From positions 1 to 47,792 of the forward strand of contig CAILKW010000558.1 in the NCBI GenBank assembly GCA_903834845.1: DNA of 47,792 bases, written 5' to 3'. The notes under the pieces were generated by a model. It was not told the origin of the DNA. It was given only the letters and a program-made list of their open reading frames with translations, and did no database searches. Position 1 is the stretch's first letter, and each line of letters begins with the position of its first letter. The DNA comes from an uncultured Bacteroidia bacterium (GTDB lineage: Bacteria > Bacteroidota > Bacteroidia > Bacteroidales > Prolixibacteraceae). The position numbers were made by a program, and so were the translations under genes. This document shows, one piece after another, positions 8,610 to 17,747 of the stretch.

Positions 8610-9302
8610 TTAACCAGTGATTAAATCATTCTTAAGCAGAAGACCTACTACTCCAAAGCACATAATGATAACGAACAGGCCAGTAAGGATTATAACACTC
8701 GACTCTTTGTCTTTCATTGGATTCCTGACAAAAAGGTTAACTGGACTTAACCTTGCTTCTGAGTATAAGAGAAGTTTAAATATTACAATCCCAATGATTA
8801 TTCCTAAAATACTTCCACCAAGAATATCACCTGGATAGTGAACACCAAGATAGACTCTGCTATAGGCAATCAGCATTGCCCAGGGAATAATGAAAATGCT
8901 ATAGTGTAAGTTTTTAAAAAGTAATAATGAGAAAGTTGCAAATGCGAAGGTATTGGCAGCGTGAGCCGAAACAAAGCCAAACTGACCCCCTTTATTGAAA
9001 AAGACATGTGTAAGCAGGCTCATTTCAGGGTCGTTTGAAGGACGCAGACGTTGAAGTGAGTGTTTTAGCATACCTGCTGACTGATCGGCACACAAAATCA
9101 ATAGGGTAATAGCCACAAAAATAAAAAGTGATTTATTCCCGTATTTTTTTCCGATGATGACAAGAATTGTTCCGTAAAACAACAACCAAGTGGGTGTCAA
9201 AGTAAATAGGGTCATCGAATAATCCCATAAAGGGCTGTGCATGTCGTTCAAGAAAAGGAAGAGATCTTTATCCCAACTTTTAAGCAGATTAAGGAATTCC
9301 AT
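8610..9302 (-). CDS. PAP2 family membrane phosphatase
   Basis: A 230-residue integral membrane protein with about six hydrophobic segments and the three signatures of the PAP2 acid phosphatase family: motif 1 KHSLQRLRP (near residue 80), motif 2 as FVSAHAANTF (near 112, with SAH in place of the usual PSGH), and motif 3 SRVYLGVHYPGDILGG (near 150). Such enzymes remove phosphate from lipid substrates, for example undecaprenyl-pyrophosphate or phosphatidylglycerophosphate; the substrate cannot be chosen from the sequence. It is the last gene of a tight minus-strand run hpt-adk-obg-PAP2, 28 bases after the obg stop. An about 45-residue tail with two further hydrophobic segments follows motif 3. 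Confidence 0.9.
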   Translation of the reverse strand: MEFLNLLKSWDKDLFLFLNDMHSPLWDYSMTLFTLTPTWLLFYGTILVIIGKKYGNKSLFIFVAITLLILCADQSAGMLKHSLQRLRPSNDPEMSLLTHVFFNKGGQFGFVSAHAANTFAFATFSLLLFKNLHYSIFIIPWAMLIAYSRVYLGVHYPGDILGGSILGIIIGIVIFKLLLYSEARLSPVNLFVRNPMKDKESSVIILTGLFVIIMCFGVVGLLLKNDLITG

Positions 9303-9330
9303 GATTTTATGATGTCTAACTATAAGATGT

Positions 9331-10317
9331 CTAACTATTTAATGATTTCCAGATTATATCTTTCAATTCAACAATTCCGCTTTCGGATACAGAGGAGAAA
9401 AAAACATGGGGAATTCCTCGCATCTCAGCACTAATGTCGTTCTTCAAGGCTTGATCGAGCAGATCGCTTTTCGAAATGGTTACAATCCGTTGTTTATCAA
9501 TAAGTTCAGGATTAAACTGTTGAAGCTCGTTTAAGAGAATCTGATATTCGTTGTAATGATTTTTACTGTCGGCTGGAATCAGAAACAATAAGATAGAATT
9601 TCTTTCAATATGACGTAAGAATCTTAATCCTAAACCTTTGCCCTCGTGCGCTCCTTCAATAATACCCGGAATATCGGCCATCACAAACGATTGATTGTCA
9701 CGATAACTTACAATTCCAAGATTTGGCACTAATGTAGTAAAAGGGTAATCAGCTATTTCAGGTTTTGCAGCAGAAACCTTTGAGAGCAATGTTGATTTTC
9801 CGGCATTTGGGAAACCCACCAAACCAACATCAGCAAGGATTTTAAGCTCCAGAATTTTCCATCCCTCATGGAAATCCTCACCTGGTTGGGCAAAACGGGG
9901 AGTCTGCATGGTTGCCGATTTAAAGTTCGTATTACCCAATCCGCCACGACCTCCTTTGGCAATAATAACCATTTCTCCATCGTTGTTGATTTCAAAAAGC
10001 ACTTCACCTGTTTCTGCATCTTTTGCAATTGTGCCAAGCGGAACATCAAGTATGATATCTTCACCGTCCTTGCCGGTACTTCGGGAAGCTCCACCCGAGC
10101 CTCCGTATTCGGCGATGATATGTTTTCTGTACTTCAGGTGTAACAGTGTCCACATTTGTTTATTCCCGCGCAAAATAATGTGTCCGCCGCGTCCTCCATC
10201 ACCGCCGTCAGGTCCGCCTTTAGGGGCAAATTTCTCGCGTCTGAAGTGCCTCGATCCGGGACCTCCATGCCCCGAACGAACCATTATCTTTACGTAGTCA
10301 ACAAAATTGGATTCCAT
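9331..10317 (-). CDS. obgE: GTPase ObgE/CgtA
   Basis: A 328-residue Obg GTPase, essential for late 50S ribosome assembly and linked to the stringent response. The N-terminal glycine-rich Obg fold is clear ([14 protein letters not shown] near residue 35, KGGRGGLGN near 125). The G domain follows with G1 GFPNAGKST (near 167), the switch I segment [12 protein letters not shown]3 [16 protein letters not shown] (near 214) and G4 SKSD (near 283). The optional C-terminal OCT domain is absent, as in most Bacteroidota. It lies 36 bases after adk in the hpt-adk-obg-PAP2 run. Confidence 0.96.
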   Translation of the reverse strand: MESNFVDYVKIMVRSGHGGPGSRHFRREKFAPKGGPDGGDGGRGGHIILRGNKQMWTLLHLKYRKHIIAEYGGSGGASRSTGKDGEDIILDVPLGTIAKDAETGEVLFEINNDGEMVIIAKGGRGGLGNTNFKSATMQTPRFAQPGEDFHEGWKILELKILADVGLVGFPNAGKSTLLSKVSAAKPEIADYPFTTLVPNLGIVSYRDNQSFVMADIPGIIEGAHEGKGLGLRFLRHIERNSILLFLIPADSKNHYNEYQILLNELQQFNPELIDKQRIVTISKSDLLDQALKNDISAEMRGIPHVFFSSVSESGIVELKDIIWKSLNS

Positions 10318-10353
10318 TTTTTAAATCTTAAACACACTTTAAATAGCAAACTC

Positions 10354-10926
10354 TCAAATCGGAATATTTTCAATTGCACGTTTTAAGCTTACGGCAATAT
10401 CTTCTATTGTTCCAACTCCGTGAATAGAAATATATTTTCCCTGACTTTCATAAAAGCTGATGATCGGAGCCGTTTTCTCATTATAAACGTTAATCCGGTT
10501 TTCGATTGTTGCAGGATCTGTATCGTCACTCCTGCCTGAACTTAAACCTCTGTTAAGCAGACGGCTGATCAATTCTTCTTTAGCTACTTCGAGACAAAGC
10601 ATCACTGAAACTTTTGTACCATGTTTTTCAAGTAATGAATCTAAGGCTTGTGCCTGAGGTGTTGTTCGTGGAAATCCATCGAAGATAAACCCATTATTGG
10701 GATTTTTCAGTTTTACTTCAATCATTGAAATAACAATTGAGTCCGGAACTAACTCACCTTTACTCATAATCTCTTGTGCCATAAGTCCAAGCTCAGTTTT
10801 ATCAGCAATTTCCTGCCTTAAAAGATCGCCGGTTGACAAATGAACCAAATTAAACGTTTCGGCTAAAAAAATTGCCTGAGTTCCTTTACCCGCGCCCGGA
10901 GGGCCAAACAACACTAAATTAAGCAT
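10354..10926 (-). CDS. adk: Adenylate kinase
   Basis: A 190-residue adenylate kinase, catalysing ATP + AMP to two ADP. It shows the P-loop GPPGAGKGTQ at residues 8-17, the AMP-binding STGDLLR and 'GFPRTTPQAQAL' segments, and a short lid (NRGLSSGRSDD) without the zinc cysteines of the long form. Length suits the short type. It is in the same minus-strand run as hpt (43 bases upstream) and obg (36 bases downstream). Confidence 0.97.
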   Translation of the reverse strand: MLNLVLFGPPGAGKGTQAIFLAETFNLVHLSTGDLLRQEIADKTELGLMAQEIMSKGELVPDSIVISMIEVKLKNPNNGFIFDGFPRTTPQAQALDSLLEKHGTKVSVMLCLEVAKEELISRLLNRGLSSGRSDDTDPATIENRINVYNEKTAPIISFYESQGKYISIHGVGTIEDIAVSLKRAIENIPI

Positions 10927-10969
10927 CTTATAATGAATTAATTATTGATTTTTATTGATTTATTTTTTT

Positions 10970-11512
10970 CTATTTATCAACGAGCGTGTAGATATCTTTA
11001 AAATTGCGACCTCTACGGTCGTAGTCGAGGCCAAATCCGACAATAAAATCGTTAGGAATTACGATTCCTACGTAGTCGAGGTTGATTTCTACTTTCAATG
11101 CATCTGGCTTGAATAGCATAGTGGCGATTTTTACCTCCTTTGCTCCATGAGCCAAAACCTGCTCAATAACTCCCTTAATTGTATAACCTGTGTCAACAAT
11201 ATCTTCAAGTATTACCACAGTACGACCAGTAATAACCTCATTAATACCGATTAACTCTTTGATCTCACCGGTAGAATTGATTCCGGAATATGAGGCAAGC
11301 TTTAAAAAGGAAATTTCTGCATCAGTCAATTCCAGTTCTTTCATTAACTCGGCAGCGAACATAAATGCGCCGTTCAATATACAAATGAAAAGTGTTTCTT
11401 TTCCTTCCAAATCAGTTTTCATTTTTTCAGCCATCGTTTTGATAGCTAATTGAATATCTTCATTCAATAACGATATTTCAAACTCTTTATCCCAAAGCTT
11501 AATTCGTTTCAT
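10970..11512 (-). CDS. hpt: Hypoxanthine phosphoribosyltransferase
   Basis: A 180-residue purine salvage enzyme that makes IMP (and GMP) from hypoxanthine (guanine) and PRPP. The PRPP-binding loop VVILEDIVDTGYTIKG near residues 92-107 is diagnostic, with the base-binding PNDFIVGFGLDYDRRGRN segment near 150-168. It is the first gene of the hpt-adk-obg-PAP2 run; a good TAnnTTTG element is found about 100 bases upstream. Confidence 0.95.
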   Translation of the reverse strand: MKRIKLWDKEFEISLLNEDIQLAIKTMAEKMKTDLEGKETLFICILNGAFMFAAELMKELELTDAEISFLKLASYSGINSTGEIKELIGINEVITGRTVVILEDIVDTGYTIKGVIEQVLAHGAKEVKIATMLFKPDALKVEINLDYVGIVIPNDFIVGFGLDYDRRGRNFKDIYTLVDK

Positions 11513-11609
11513 TCGTATTCTTTATTGTCTCCAGCAGGAGAAATTTCACTTAAATGCCATTACAAATATTATAATTCATACCACATTAATGGTTTAGGAA
11601 TTAAGCGTG

Positions 11610-11617
11610 CAAAGATA
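11610..11617 (-). promoter_or_regulatory. Candidate -7 element for the hpt-adk-obg-PAP2 operon
   Basis: On the minus strand this is TATCTTTG followed by CACG, the commonest Bacteroidota -7 form. It lies 98 bases before the hpt start, leaving a leader of about 90 bases. The upstream -33 box is not a clear TTTG. Confidence 0.5.
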
Positions 11618-11690
11618 GAAATTCTTTTATTGCGAAAATATGATTTAAGAGGGGAGAAGAAGTAATTGATATAGTTTGCATAAAAATGCC

Positions 11691-11698
11691 TAATTTTG
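11691..11698 (+). promoter_or_regulatory. Candidate -7 element for purE
   Basis: TAATTTTG, a TAnnTTTG match, 44 bases before the purE start. A weak TTG lies 22 bases upstream. Confidence 0.4.
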
Positions 11699-11742
11699 CT
11701 TTTTTAAGAAGAGTGTGAAAATACTTTAATCAACAATTTTGT

Positions 11743-12258
11743 ATGCAAAATATGAATCCAATAGTTAGTATAATCATGGGAAGTACTTCCGATCTTCCTG
11801 TAATGGAGGGTGCTGCGAGAATCCTTAACGATTTTGAGATACCATTTGAAATGAACGCGTTATCAGCACACCGTACTCCAGAAGAGGTTGAAAAATTTTC
11901 CAAAGGTGCCTTGGAGCGTGGAATCAAAGTGATTATTGCAGCAGCAGGAATGGCTGCACATTTACCAGGTGTAATTGCTTCGATGACACCTCTTCCTGTA
12001 ATTGGCGTGCCGATAAAAGCAAGTCTCGAAGGGTGGGATTCGATTCTGGCAATACTTCAGATGCCTCCCGGAATTCCTGTAGCAACTGTTGCACTCAACG
12101 GATCAGGAAATGCTGCAATACTTGCTGCACAGATTATTGCAACTGGCGATGAGGTTATGATGACCAAAATAATTGCTTATAAGGAAAGTCTTAAGCAGAA
12201 AATTGTTAAAGCCAATGTTGAATTGTCGAAAGTAAAATTCCCATATAAAACGAATTGA
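11743..12258 (+). CDS. purE: N5-carboxyaminoimidazole ribonucleotide mutase (PurE class I)
   Basis: A 171-residue PurE, which converts N5-CAIR to CAIR in purine synthesis. It has the N-terminal IIMGSTSDLPVMEGAARIL phosphate loop, the catalytic LSAHRTPE motif near residue 40 and the AGMAAHLPGV segment near 67, all usual for class I bacterial PurE. An alternative Met lies three residues in. It is transcribed divergently from hpt, so two purine genes share one 230-base promoter region. purK is not adjacent. Confidence 0.96.
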   Translation: MQNMNPIVSIIMGSTSDLPVMEGAARILNDFEIPFEMNALSAHRTPEEVEKFSKGALERGIKVIIAAAGMAAHLPGVIASMTPLPVIGVPIKASLEGWDSILAILQMPPGIPVATVALNGSGNAAILAAQIIATGDEVMMTKIIAYKESLKQKIVKANVELSKVKFPYKTN

Positions 12259-13061
12259 GGCAGATTTTTGGACATTGAAATAGGCTTTTTTGTAACAGTG
12301 AGTACAAGCCATGCTACCCAGATTATGTAAAGGTTAGCAGTGATAGGGTTGAACTGCACATGCTACTGACTATTGATATTTGAAGTGAAAGGGTGTAAAT
12401 TTTAACAAAAAAGTGAAAGGATAACCACAACATTAATTTTAACTTCATAATATATTTAGGTCTGCCCTGTTAAAACACTTCAATCAATACTATAGCCACT
12501 TTTCATATTTTTGATGAAGCATTTTCAAATATTTTTCTGAGTTATGGTTTTAATTATTGGGATTCGTAATATTTGTTGCGTATTTCCTCCATGACCTTTT
12601 CATGGGGAATTCCCTTTCCTGCATCTATCTCATCGATTGCGTTAATTATTCCTTGCCATTGCTGGTCAGTTAATTTACCCAAATCGTTTAATTTTTTTCC
12701 CCATTCAAGAAATTTGTTAAAACGCCACTTAGCTCTTCTAAACGATTCTTCCCCAAGGAATCAACTTGTCGAAATATTTTCAATTTTAAATCAGAAACAG
12801 TCATATTTTGTTTTTTTCCTAAGTTACAAATAAAATTAAAGCAAGGTTATTTAAAAAAAGAAAATACACGAGATTATGCTCCAACAAAATTTGTTTATCA
12901 TTATGCAACAGCCTGTCCATAATATTTTACTTGACAGGCTGCTGTTATTTGAATTGCTACCTCCACTATAATCTCTTTGTCAATATTTACCTTTCTTTTG
13001 GTTTCTGCAAAATCATATTAACAACTAAAAAAACTGCAAACTTATCAGACAAATAGTTACA
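12259..13061. other. Intergenic stretch with one broken antitoxin-like gene and an inverted repeat
   Basis: Apart from the frameshifted antitoxin-like gene (12554-12804), this 803-base gap holds an inverted repeat at 12909-12941 (CAGCCTGTC and GACAGGCTG around 15 bases, with no T run to make it a classical terminator). I see nothing else that codes, and no RNA gene. Confidence 0.5.
12554..12804 (-). pseudogene. Antitoxin-like small gene with a frameshift in a run of A's
   Basis: Reading from 12804, the frame gives MTVSDLKLKIFRQVDSLGKN and continues for 38 codons to a stop just after a run of seven A's (T's at 12692-12698 on the plus strand). One added base there continues into LTDQQWQGIINAIDEIDAG and KGIPHEKVMEEIRNKYYESQ, giving 83 residues. 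The N-terminal 'MTV.LK.KIFRQ.D.L' and C-terminal 'IDEIDAGKGI.HE.VM..IR.KY' blocks are those of a common Bacteroidota antitoxin-like family found upstream of RelE/ParE-type toxins. No toxin is recognisable beside it. It may be a decaying gene, a slippage-read gene or a sequencing error. Confidence 0.65.
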
Positions 13062-13940
13062 TTATTTAGTTTTGCCAACCTTATGACCCGGAATATTTGT
13101 ATTTTTCGCTTGTGGAGGATTAGTCAGGGCACGATAAATCAGCCATATTCCGGTAAGAATAAACGGAATACTCAAAATCTGTCCCATATTGAGTGGCATT
13201 CCTGCCTCGAAAGCTTCCTGATTTTCTTTCACAAATTCAATCAAAAAACGGGTAAAAAAGACTCCGATAAAGAAAACACCTGTCAGGAATCCTGTCCTGT
13301 CTTTCAGGTCTTTAGTCTTGTAATAGAAATATAATAATAAAATGAAAGTTATTAAATAGCACAAAGTTTCATAAATCATTGTCGGATGTTTGGCAATTGT
13401 CTCGCTGTTACGTTCAAAAATAAATCCCCATGGAAGGTTGGTGGCAACCCCATAGATTTCCGAATTCATCAGGTTGCCAGTACGAATCATTGCGCCAACG
13501 AGTGCAACAGGAACTAAAAGACGGTCGAGAGTCCATAAAACCGGTCGTTTTGTCACCCTTTTAGAGAAAATGATGACTGCCAATAGAATTCCAAAAGCAC
13601 CACCATGACTTGCCAGCCCCTGAAAACCTACAAATTTATACCCATCAGTACCTTTGGCAATCGGAAGAACAATTTCGATAAGATGTTGTGAATAGTATTC
13701 CCAGCCATAAAAAAATACATGGCCCAATCTGGCTCCTACAATGGTTGCAATAATTACATAAACAAAAAGTGTCTCTACCCATTCGGTATTCAAGCCCTCA
13801 TATTTAAACATCCGTGTAAGGATAGAAAAACCAAAAAGAAACCCCATCGCAAACATCAATCCATACCAGCGGATTGATAAAGGACCGAGACTAAAAAGCT
13901 CAGGACTGGCATTCCAGTGTATTGCCAAAAGTGTACTCAT
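13062..13940 (-). CDS. lgt: Prolipoprotein diacylglyceryl transferase
   Basis: A 292-residue inner-membrane enzyme that transfers diacylglycerol from phosphatidylglycerol to the lipobox Cys of prolipoproteins. About seven hydrophobic segments are seen; diagnostic pieces are IRWYGLMFAMGFLFG near the N-terminus, ASHGGAFGILLA (near 110), the Lgt signature GNLMNSEIYG near 155, and FLIEFVKENQ near 235. It begins 54 bases after the end of secA on the same strand and could be read with it. The window encodes several of its expected substrates (the RND adaptor, the efflux outer-membrane protein, BamD). Confidence 0.95.
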   Translation of the reverse strand: MSTLLAIHWNASPELFSLGPLSIRWYGLMFAMGFLFGFSILTRMFKYEGLNTEWVETLFVYVIIATIVGARLGHVFFYGWEYYSQHLIEIVLPIAKGTDGYKFVGFQGLASHGGAFGILLAVIIFSKRVTKRPVLWTLDRLLVPVALVGAMIRTGNLMNSEIYGVATNLPWGFIFERNSETIAKHPTMIYETLCYLITFILLLYFYYKTKDLKDRTGFLTGVFFIGVFFTRFLIEFVKENQEAFEAGMPLNMGQILSIPFILTGIWLIYRALTNPPQAKNTNIPGHKVGKTK

Positions 13941-13994
13941 ATCGGGATATTTTCAATTATTAAACAACTATGAACATAAATATAGCGTAAGATA

Positions 13995-16900
13995 CTAAAC
14001 CACTCCGTGACCGTGGCAGTTTTTGAATTTTTTACCGCTGCCGCATGGACATGGTTCATTTCGTCCTACTTTTGGAGTAACCCTCACCTGCTGTACATGT
14101 GGTGCCGGCTTCTCCTCTGCTTTTCCAGATGAATTAGTTCCGGAAGCATCTTTTTTCTCTTCGTGGTATTGTGAACGGTCAGCCTGACGCCGTGCCACGG
14201 GTGCTTCACGAACCTGATCAGGATCACTAATTGGTATTTGTCCTTTCATTAGAGTAGAAACGACCCCTTTGTTGACCCTTTCCATCATGGATTTAAACAG
14301 GTTAAACGATTCGAGTTTATAAATCAGCAACGGATCTTTTTGCTCGTAAGATGCGTTTTGAACCGAGGTGCGTAATTCATCGAGTTCGCGAAGATTTTCC
14401 TTCCAATGCTCATCTATAGTTGCCAGAATTACCTGTTTTTCATACGATTTTACAAGATCCTGCCCCATAGTTTTGTAGGCCTTTTGCAAATTAGTTACAA
14501 TGTTAAATAACCTCAGACCATCTGTAATCGGAACTACTATATTATTATAAATATGTGACTTGGTTTCGTAAATATTTTTAATAACAGGCCATGCCTGTTT
14601 CGAGATAGCCTGCGCGCGTCTAGTAAAATTGGCAATAGCAGCATGATAGATTTTATCGCCAACCTCCTCCGGTTTCAGCGCAACTAATTCATCTTCATTT
14701 ACCGGCGAATCGAGAGATAATGACCGAATCAGATCTAATCTGAAATCTTCAAACCCGTCTTTTCCGTTCGGTTGGTGTTCGGCAGTAATAGTTTCCCCCA
14801 TATCGAAGATCATATTAAGGATGTCAACATCAATACGTTCTCCGAAAAGTGCGTGCCTTCTTTTCTTATAGATCACTTCACGTTGTGAGTTCATTACGTC
14901 ATCGTATTCGAGCAAACGTTTACGAATACCGAAATTGTTCTCTTCTACCTTTTTCTGTGCCCGTTCAATTGATTTTGAGATCATTGAGTGTTGAATAACC
15001 TCACCATCTTTCAATCCGAGCCTATCCATAATTTTTACTATCCTGTCGGAAGAGAAAAGACGCATCAAATCATCTTCAAGCGAAACAAAGAACTGTGATG
15101 AACCTGGGTCACCCTGCCGACCCGATCGTCCGCGTAACTGCCTGTCAACACGGCGTGACTCATGCCTTTCGGTACCAATAATGGCAAGGCCACCCAATTG
15201 ACGGGTTTCGGGAGTAAGCTTTATATCGGTTCCACGACCTGCCATATTGGTAGCAATAGTTACCATACCGAGCTTACCTGCTTCTGCCACAATATCTGCC
15301 TCACGTTGATGTAGTTTGGCGTTCAGAACCTGATGAGTGATTCCGCGCATTTTCAACATTCTGCTTAATAATTCCGAGATTTCCACTGAGGTTGTACCTA
15401 CGAGCATTGGCTGCCCTTTTTTATTAAGTCTGCCTATTTCGTCAATTATGGCATTATATTTTTCTTTCTTAGTTTTATAGACATAATCTTCAAAATCTTT
15501 TCTGATCACAGGTTGATTGGTAGGTATTACCACAACCTCTAATTTGTAAATATCCCAAAGTTCACCAGCCTCAGTCTCTGCTGTTCCGGTCATTCCTGCA
15601 AGTTTATGGTACATGCGGAAGTAATTCTGCAATGTGATGGTTGCAAAAGTCTGGGTAGCATCCTCCACTTTTACCCGTTCCTTAGCTTCGATAGCTTGAT
15701 GCAAACCATCGGAATAACGGCGACCCTCCATGATACGACCGGTTTGTTCATCAACGATCTTGACTTTTCCGTCCATTAGTACGTATTCGATGTCTTTTTC
15801 GAACATCGTATATGCTTTTAGTAACTGATTTACAGTATGTACACGTTCTGATTTAACTGCAAAATTAGCTAATAATACATCTTTCTTTTCAAGGCGATCA
15901 GCATCCGTTAAATTTTTATTATTTTGAATATCAGCTATTTCAGCACCAACATCAGGAAGAACAAAGAATCCGCTGTCATCATTATCTTTCGAGAGTATTT
16001 CAATGCCATTATCAGTCAATTCAATAGAATTCAATTTTTCTTCAATCACAAAATACAGGGGATCAGTGGCTACAAACATGTTTTTGTTATTGTCCTGCAT
16101 GTAGTAGTTTTCTATCTTGAGCATTTTAGCTTTATTTCCTTCTTCGCTCAAAAACCTGATCAACGGTTTATGCTTTGGAAGTCCTTTGAAAGCACGGAAA
16201 AGTGAAAGTGCACCCTCTTCTGACTCTTTGCTGTTTGACGATCCGATTTTCTTTTTTGCATCAACAAGATATTGTCCCACGAGTTCGCGCTGCGCTCTCA
16301 CTAATCGTTCAACAGGGGCTTTAAGCTCGTCAAAGAGCTGATTTTCACCTTTAGGTACCGGGCCTGAAATGATAAGTGGTGTACGGGCATCGTCAATCAA
16401 AACCGAGTCAACCTCATCAACTATGGCGTAATGGTGTTTACGTTGCACCAGATCCGTTGGGTTCACTGCCATATTGTCACGCAGATAATCGAAACCAAAT
16501 TCATTGTTTGTGCCGAACGTAATATCGGCTTCATAAGCTTTTCTTCTTTCGAGTGAATTTGGCTGATGTTTGTCAATACAATCAACAGATACACCATGAA
16601 ATTGATAAATTGGTCCCATCCATTCGGAGTCGCGTTTTGCGAGGTAATCATTGACAGTTACCAAATGAACTCCGCGACCAGCTAAGGCATTCAGAAAAAC
16701 GGGAAGAGTTGCAACCAACGTTTTTCCTTCACCGGTACCCATTTCAGAAATTTTCCCACTGTGAAGTACAATTCCGCCAATCAGCTGCACATCGTAATGC
16801 AACATATTCCATTTTTGTGGAGATCCTCCGGCAATCCATTCATTTTTGTAGATTGCTTTGTCGCCATCAATTTCGATAAAATCCTTTGTGATTGAAAGAT

Positions 16901-17318
16901 CGCGATCGAAATCGGTGGCTGTAACTACAATGGTTTCATTTTCGACAAACCTTCGGGCAGTATCCTTCACAATTGCAAAAGCGGTAGGAAGAACCTCATT
17001 CAATATCTCTTCAATTTTTTTCAGGATGACTTCCTCCAGTTTATCAACCCTGTCGTAGAGCTTTTCGCCCTCCTCAATTGGTATTTCACCGCTCTCTGCA
17101 CGCTCTTTTAGCGTTGCTATTTCGTCCTCTTCGACTTTAATATAATTGCGGATCTTAAGACGGAGCATGGCGGACTCAGCTCTCAGCTCATCGTTACTCA
17201 TAGTAGGAAACCGAAGATATTCCTGTTTAATCTTCTGCAATACAGGCGTTAACTCTTTAATATCTTTTTGCGACTTGTTTCCAAAAAAGTTTGAAAGTAC
17301 TTTTAAAAAAAATGACAT
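13995..17318 (-). CDS. secA: Preprotein translocase ATPase SecA
   Basis: A 1107-residue SecA, the motor of the Sec pathway. It has Walker A (MGTGEGKT, near residue 195), Walker B ([16 protein letters not shown], near 300), the AGRGTD and [10 protein letters not shown] helicase motifs, and a C-terminal zinc site [13 protein letters not shown] that binds SecB or ribosomes. It is about 200 residues longer than E. coli SecA; the extra length lies mainly in an insertion after the DEVD motif (about residues 330-480), the normal Bacteroidota form. lgt follows 54 bases downstream, linking export and lipoprotein maturation. Confidence 0.98.
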   Translation of the reverse strand: MSFFLKVLSNFFGNKSQKDIKELTPVLQKIKQEYLRFPTMSNDELRAESAMLRLKIRNYIKVEEDEIATLKERAESGEIPIEEGEKLYDRVDKLEEVILKKIEEILNEVLPTAFAIVKDTARRFVENETIVVTATDFDRDLSITKDFIEIDGDKAIYKNEWIAGGSPQKWNMLHYDVQLIGGIVLHSGKISEMGTGEGKTLVATLPVFLNALAGRGVHLVTVNDYLAKRDSEWMGPIYQFHGVSVDCIDKHQPNSLERRKAYEADITFGTNNEFGFDYLRDNMAVNPTDLVQRKHHYAIVDEVDSVLIDDARTPLIISGPVPKGENQLFDELKAPVERLVRAQRELVGQYLVDAKKKIGSSNSKESEEGALSLFRAFKGLPKHKPLIRFLSEEGNKAKMLKIENYYMQDNNKNMFVATDPLYFVIEEKLNSIELTDNGIEILSKDNDDSGFFVLPDVGAEIADIQNNKNLTDADRLEKKDVLLANFAVKSERVHTVNQLLKAYTMFEKDIEYVLMDGKVKIVDEQTGRIMEGRRYSDGLHQAIEAKERVKVEDATQTFATITLQNYFRMYHKLAGMTGTAETEAGELWDIYKLEVVVIPTNQPVIRKDFEDYVYKTKKEKYNAIIDEIGRLNKKGQPMLVGTTSVEISELLSRMLKMRGITHQVLNAKLHQREADIVAEAGKLGMVTIATNMAGRGTDIKLTPETRQLGGLAIIGTERHESRRVDRQLRGRSGRQGDPGSSQFFVSLEDDLMRLFSSDRIVKIMDRLGLKDGEVIQHSMISKSIERAQKKVEENNFGIRKRLLEYDDVMNSQREVIYKKRRHALFGERIDVDILNMIFDMGETITAEHQPNGKDGFEDFRLDLIRSLSLDSPVNEDELVALKPEEVGDKIYHAAIANFTRRAQAISKQAWPVIKNIYETKSHIYNNIVVPITDGLRLFNIVTNLQKAYKTMGQDLVKSYEKQVILATIDEHWKENLRELDELRTSVQNASYEQKDPLLIYKLESFNLFKSMMERVNKGVVSTLMKGQIPISDPDQVREAPVARRQADRSQYHEEKKDASGTNSSGKAEEKPAPHVQQVRVTPKVGRNEPCPCGSGKKFKNCHGHGVV

Positions 17319-17747
17319 TACTTTATGTTGTATGATTAATATCTATGTAAACATTCAGGCACAAATGTAACTCAAAAGTTGAAAGTACCGAAATGTAATA
17401 ACCATTTTCATTGATTAAGAGTAAACCTTTTTTGATGTTAGGTTTATTTTTTGTTTGGAAATGTTTAGTGTAGTGGCTTTTGTGAGCTTTTTATTGCTTA
17501 ATAATCTTCAATCCTGTATTAATTTATTTAAGGGTTAATCATCATAAATTCAATATACAACTCACAAAGTTTCTTGTTTAATCGCTGCTTTACGGCTGCT
17601 TCTTGTATCTCTGAAATAGTATATCTTTGCCGATATAGGAAGTTTTTTATACCCGCTTGATCATCTGGATCAAACGGACTGTTTCCTTTTCGGAAACTGC
17701 CTTAATGAATAATGGTTCAATTATAGTTTAATAGAAATATACATTCA
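17319..17747. other. Divergent promoter region between secA and a glycosidase-like gene
   Basis: A 429-base region holding the secA -7 element (17362-17369, minus strand) and, on the plus strand, TATCTTTG at 17622-17629 as the likely promoter of the next gene. The leader that would follow contains two small perfect hairpins: TTGATC/GATCAA (17657-17673) and GTTTCC/GGAAAC (17681-17697). No coding or RNA gene is seen. Confidence 0.5.
17362..17369 (-). promoter_or_regulatory. Candidate -7 element for secA
   Basis: On the minus strand TACATTTG, a TAnnTTTG match, 44 bases before the secA start. The upstream box is not clear. Confidence 0.4.

Noticed and set aside
12909-12941. 9-bp inverted repeat treated as a possible terminator for lgt
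   Set aside because: No T-run on either strand and over 120 bases past lgt; recorded only as a repeat.
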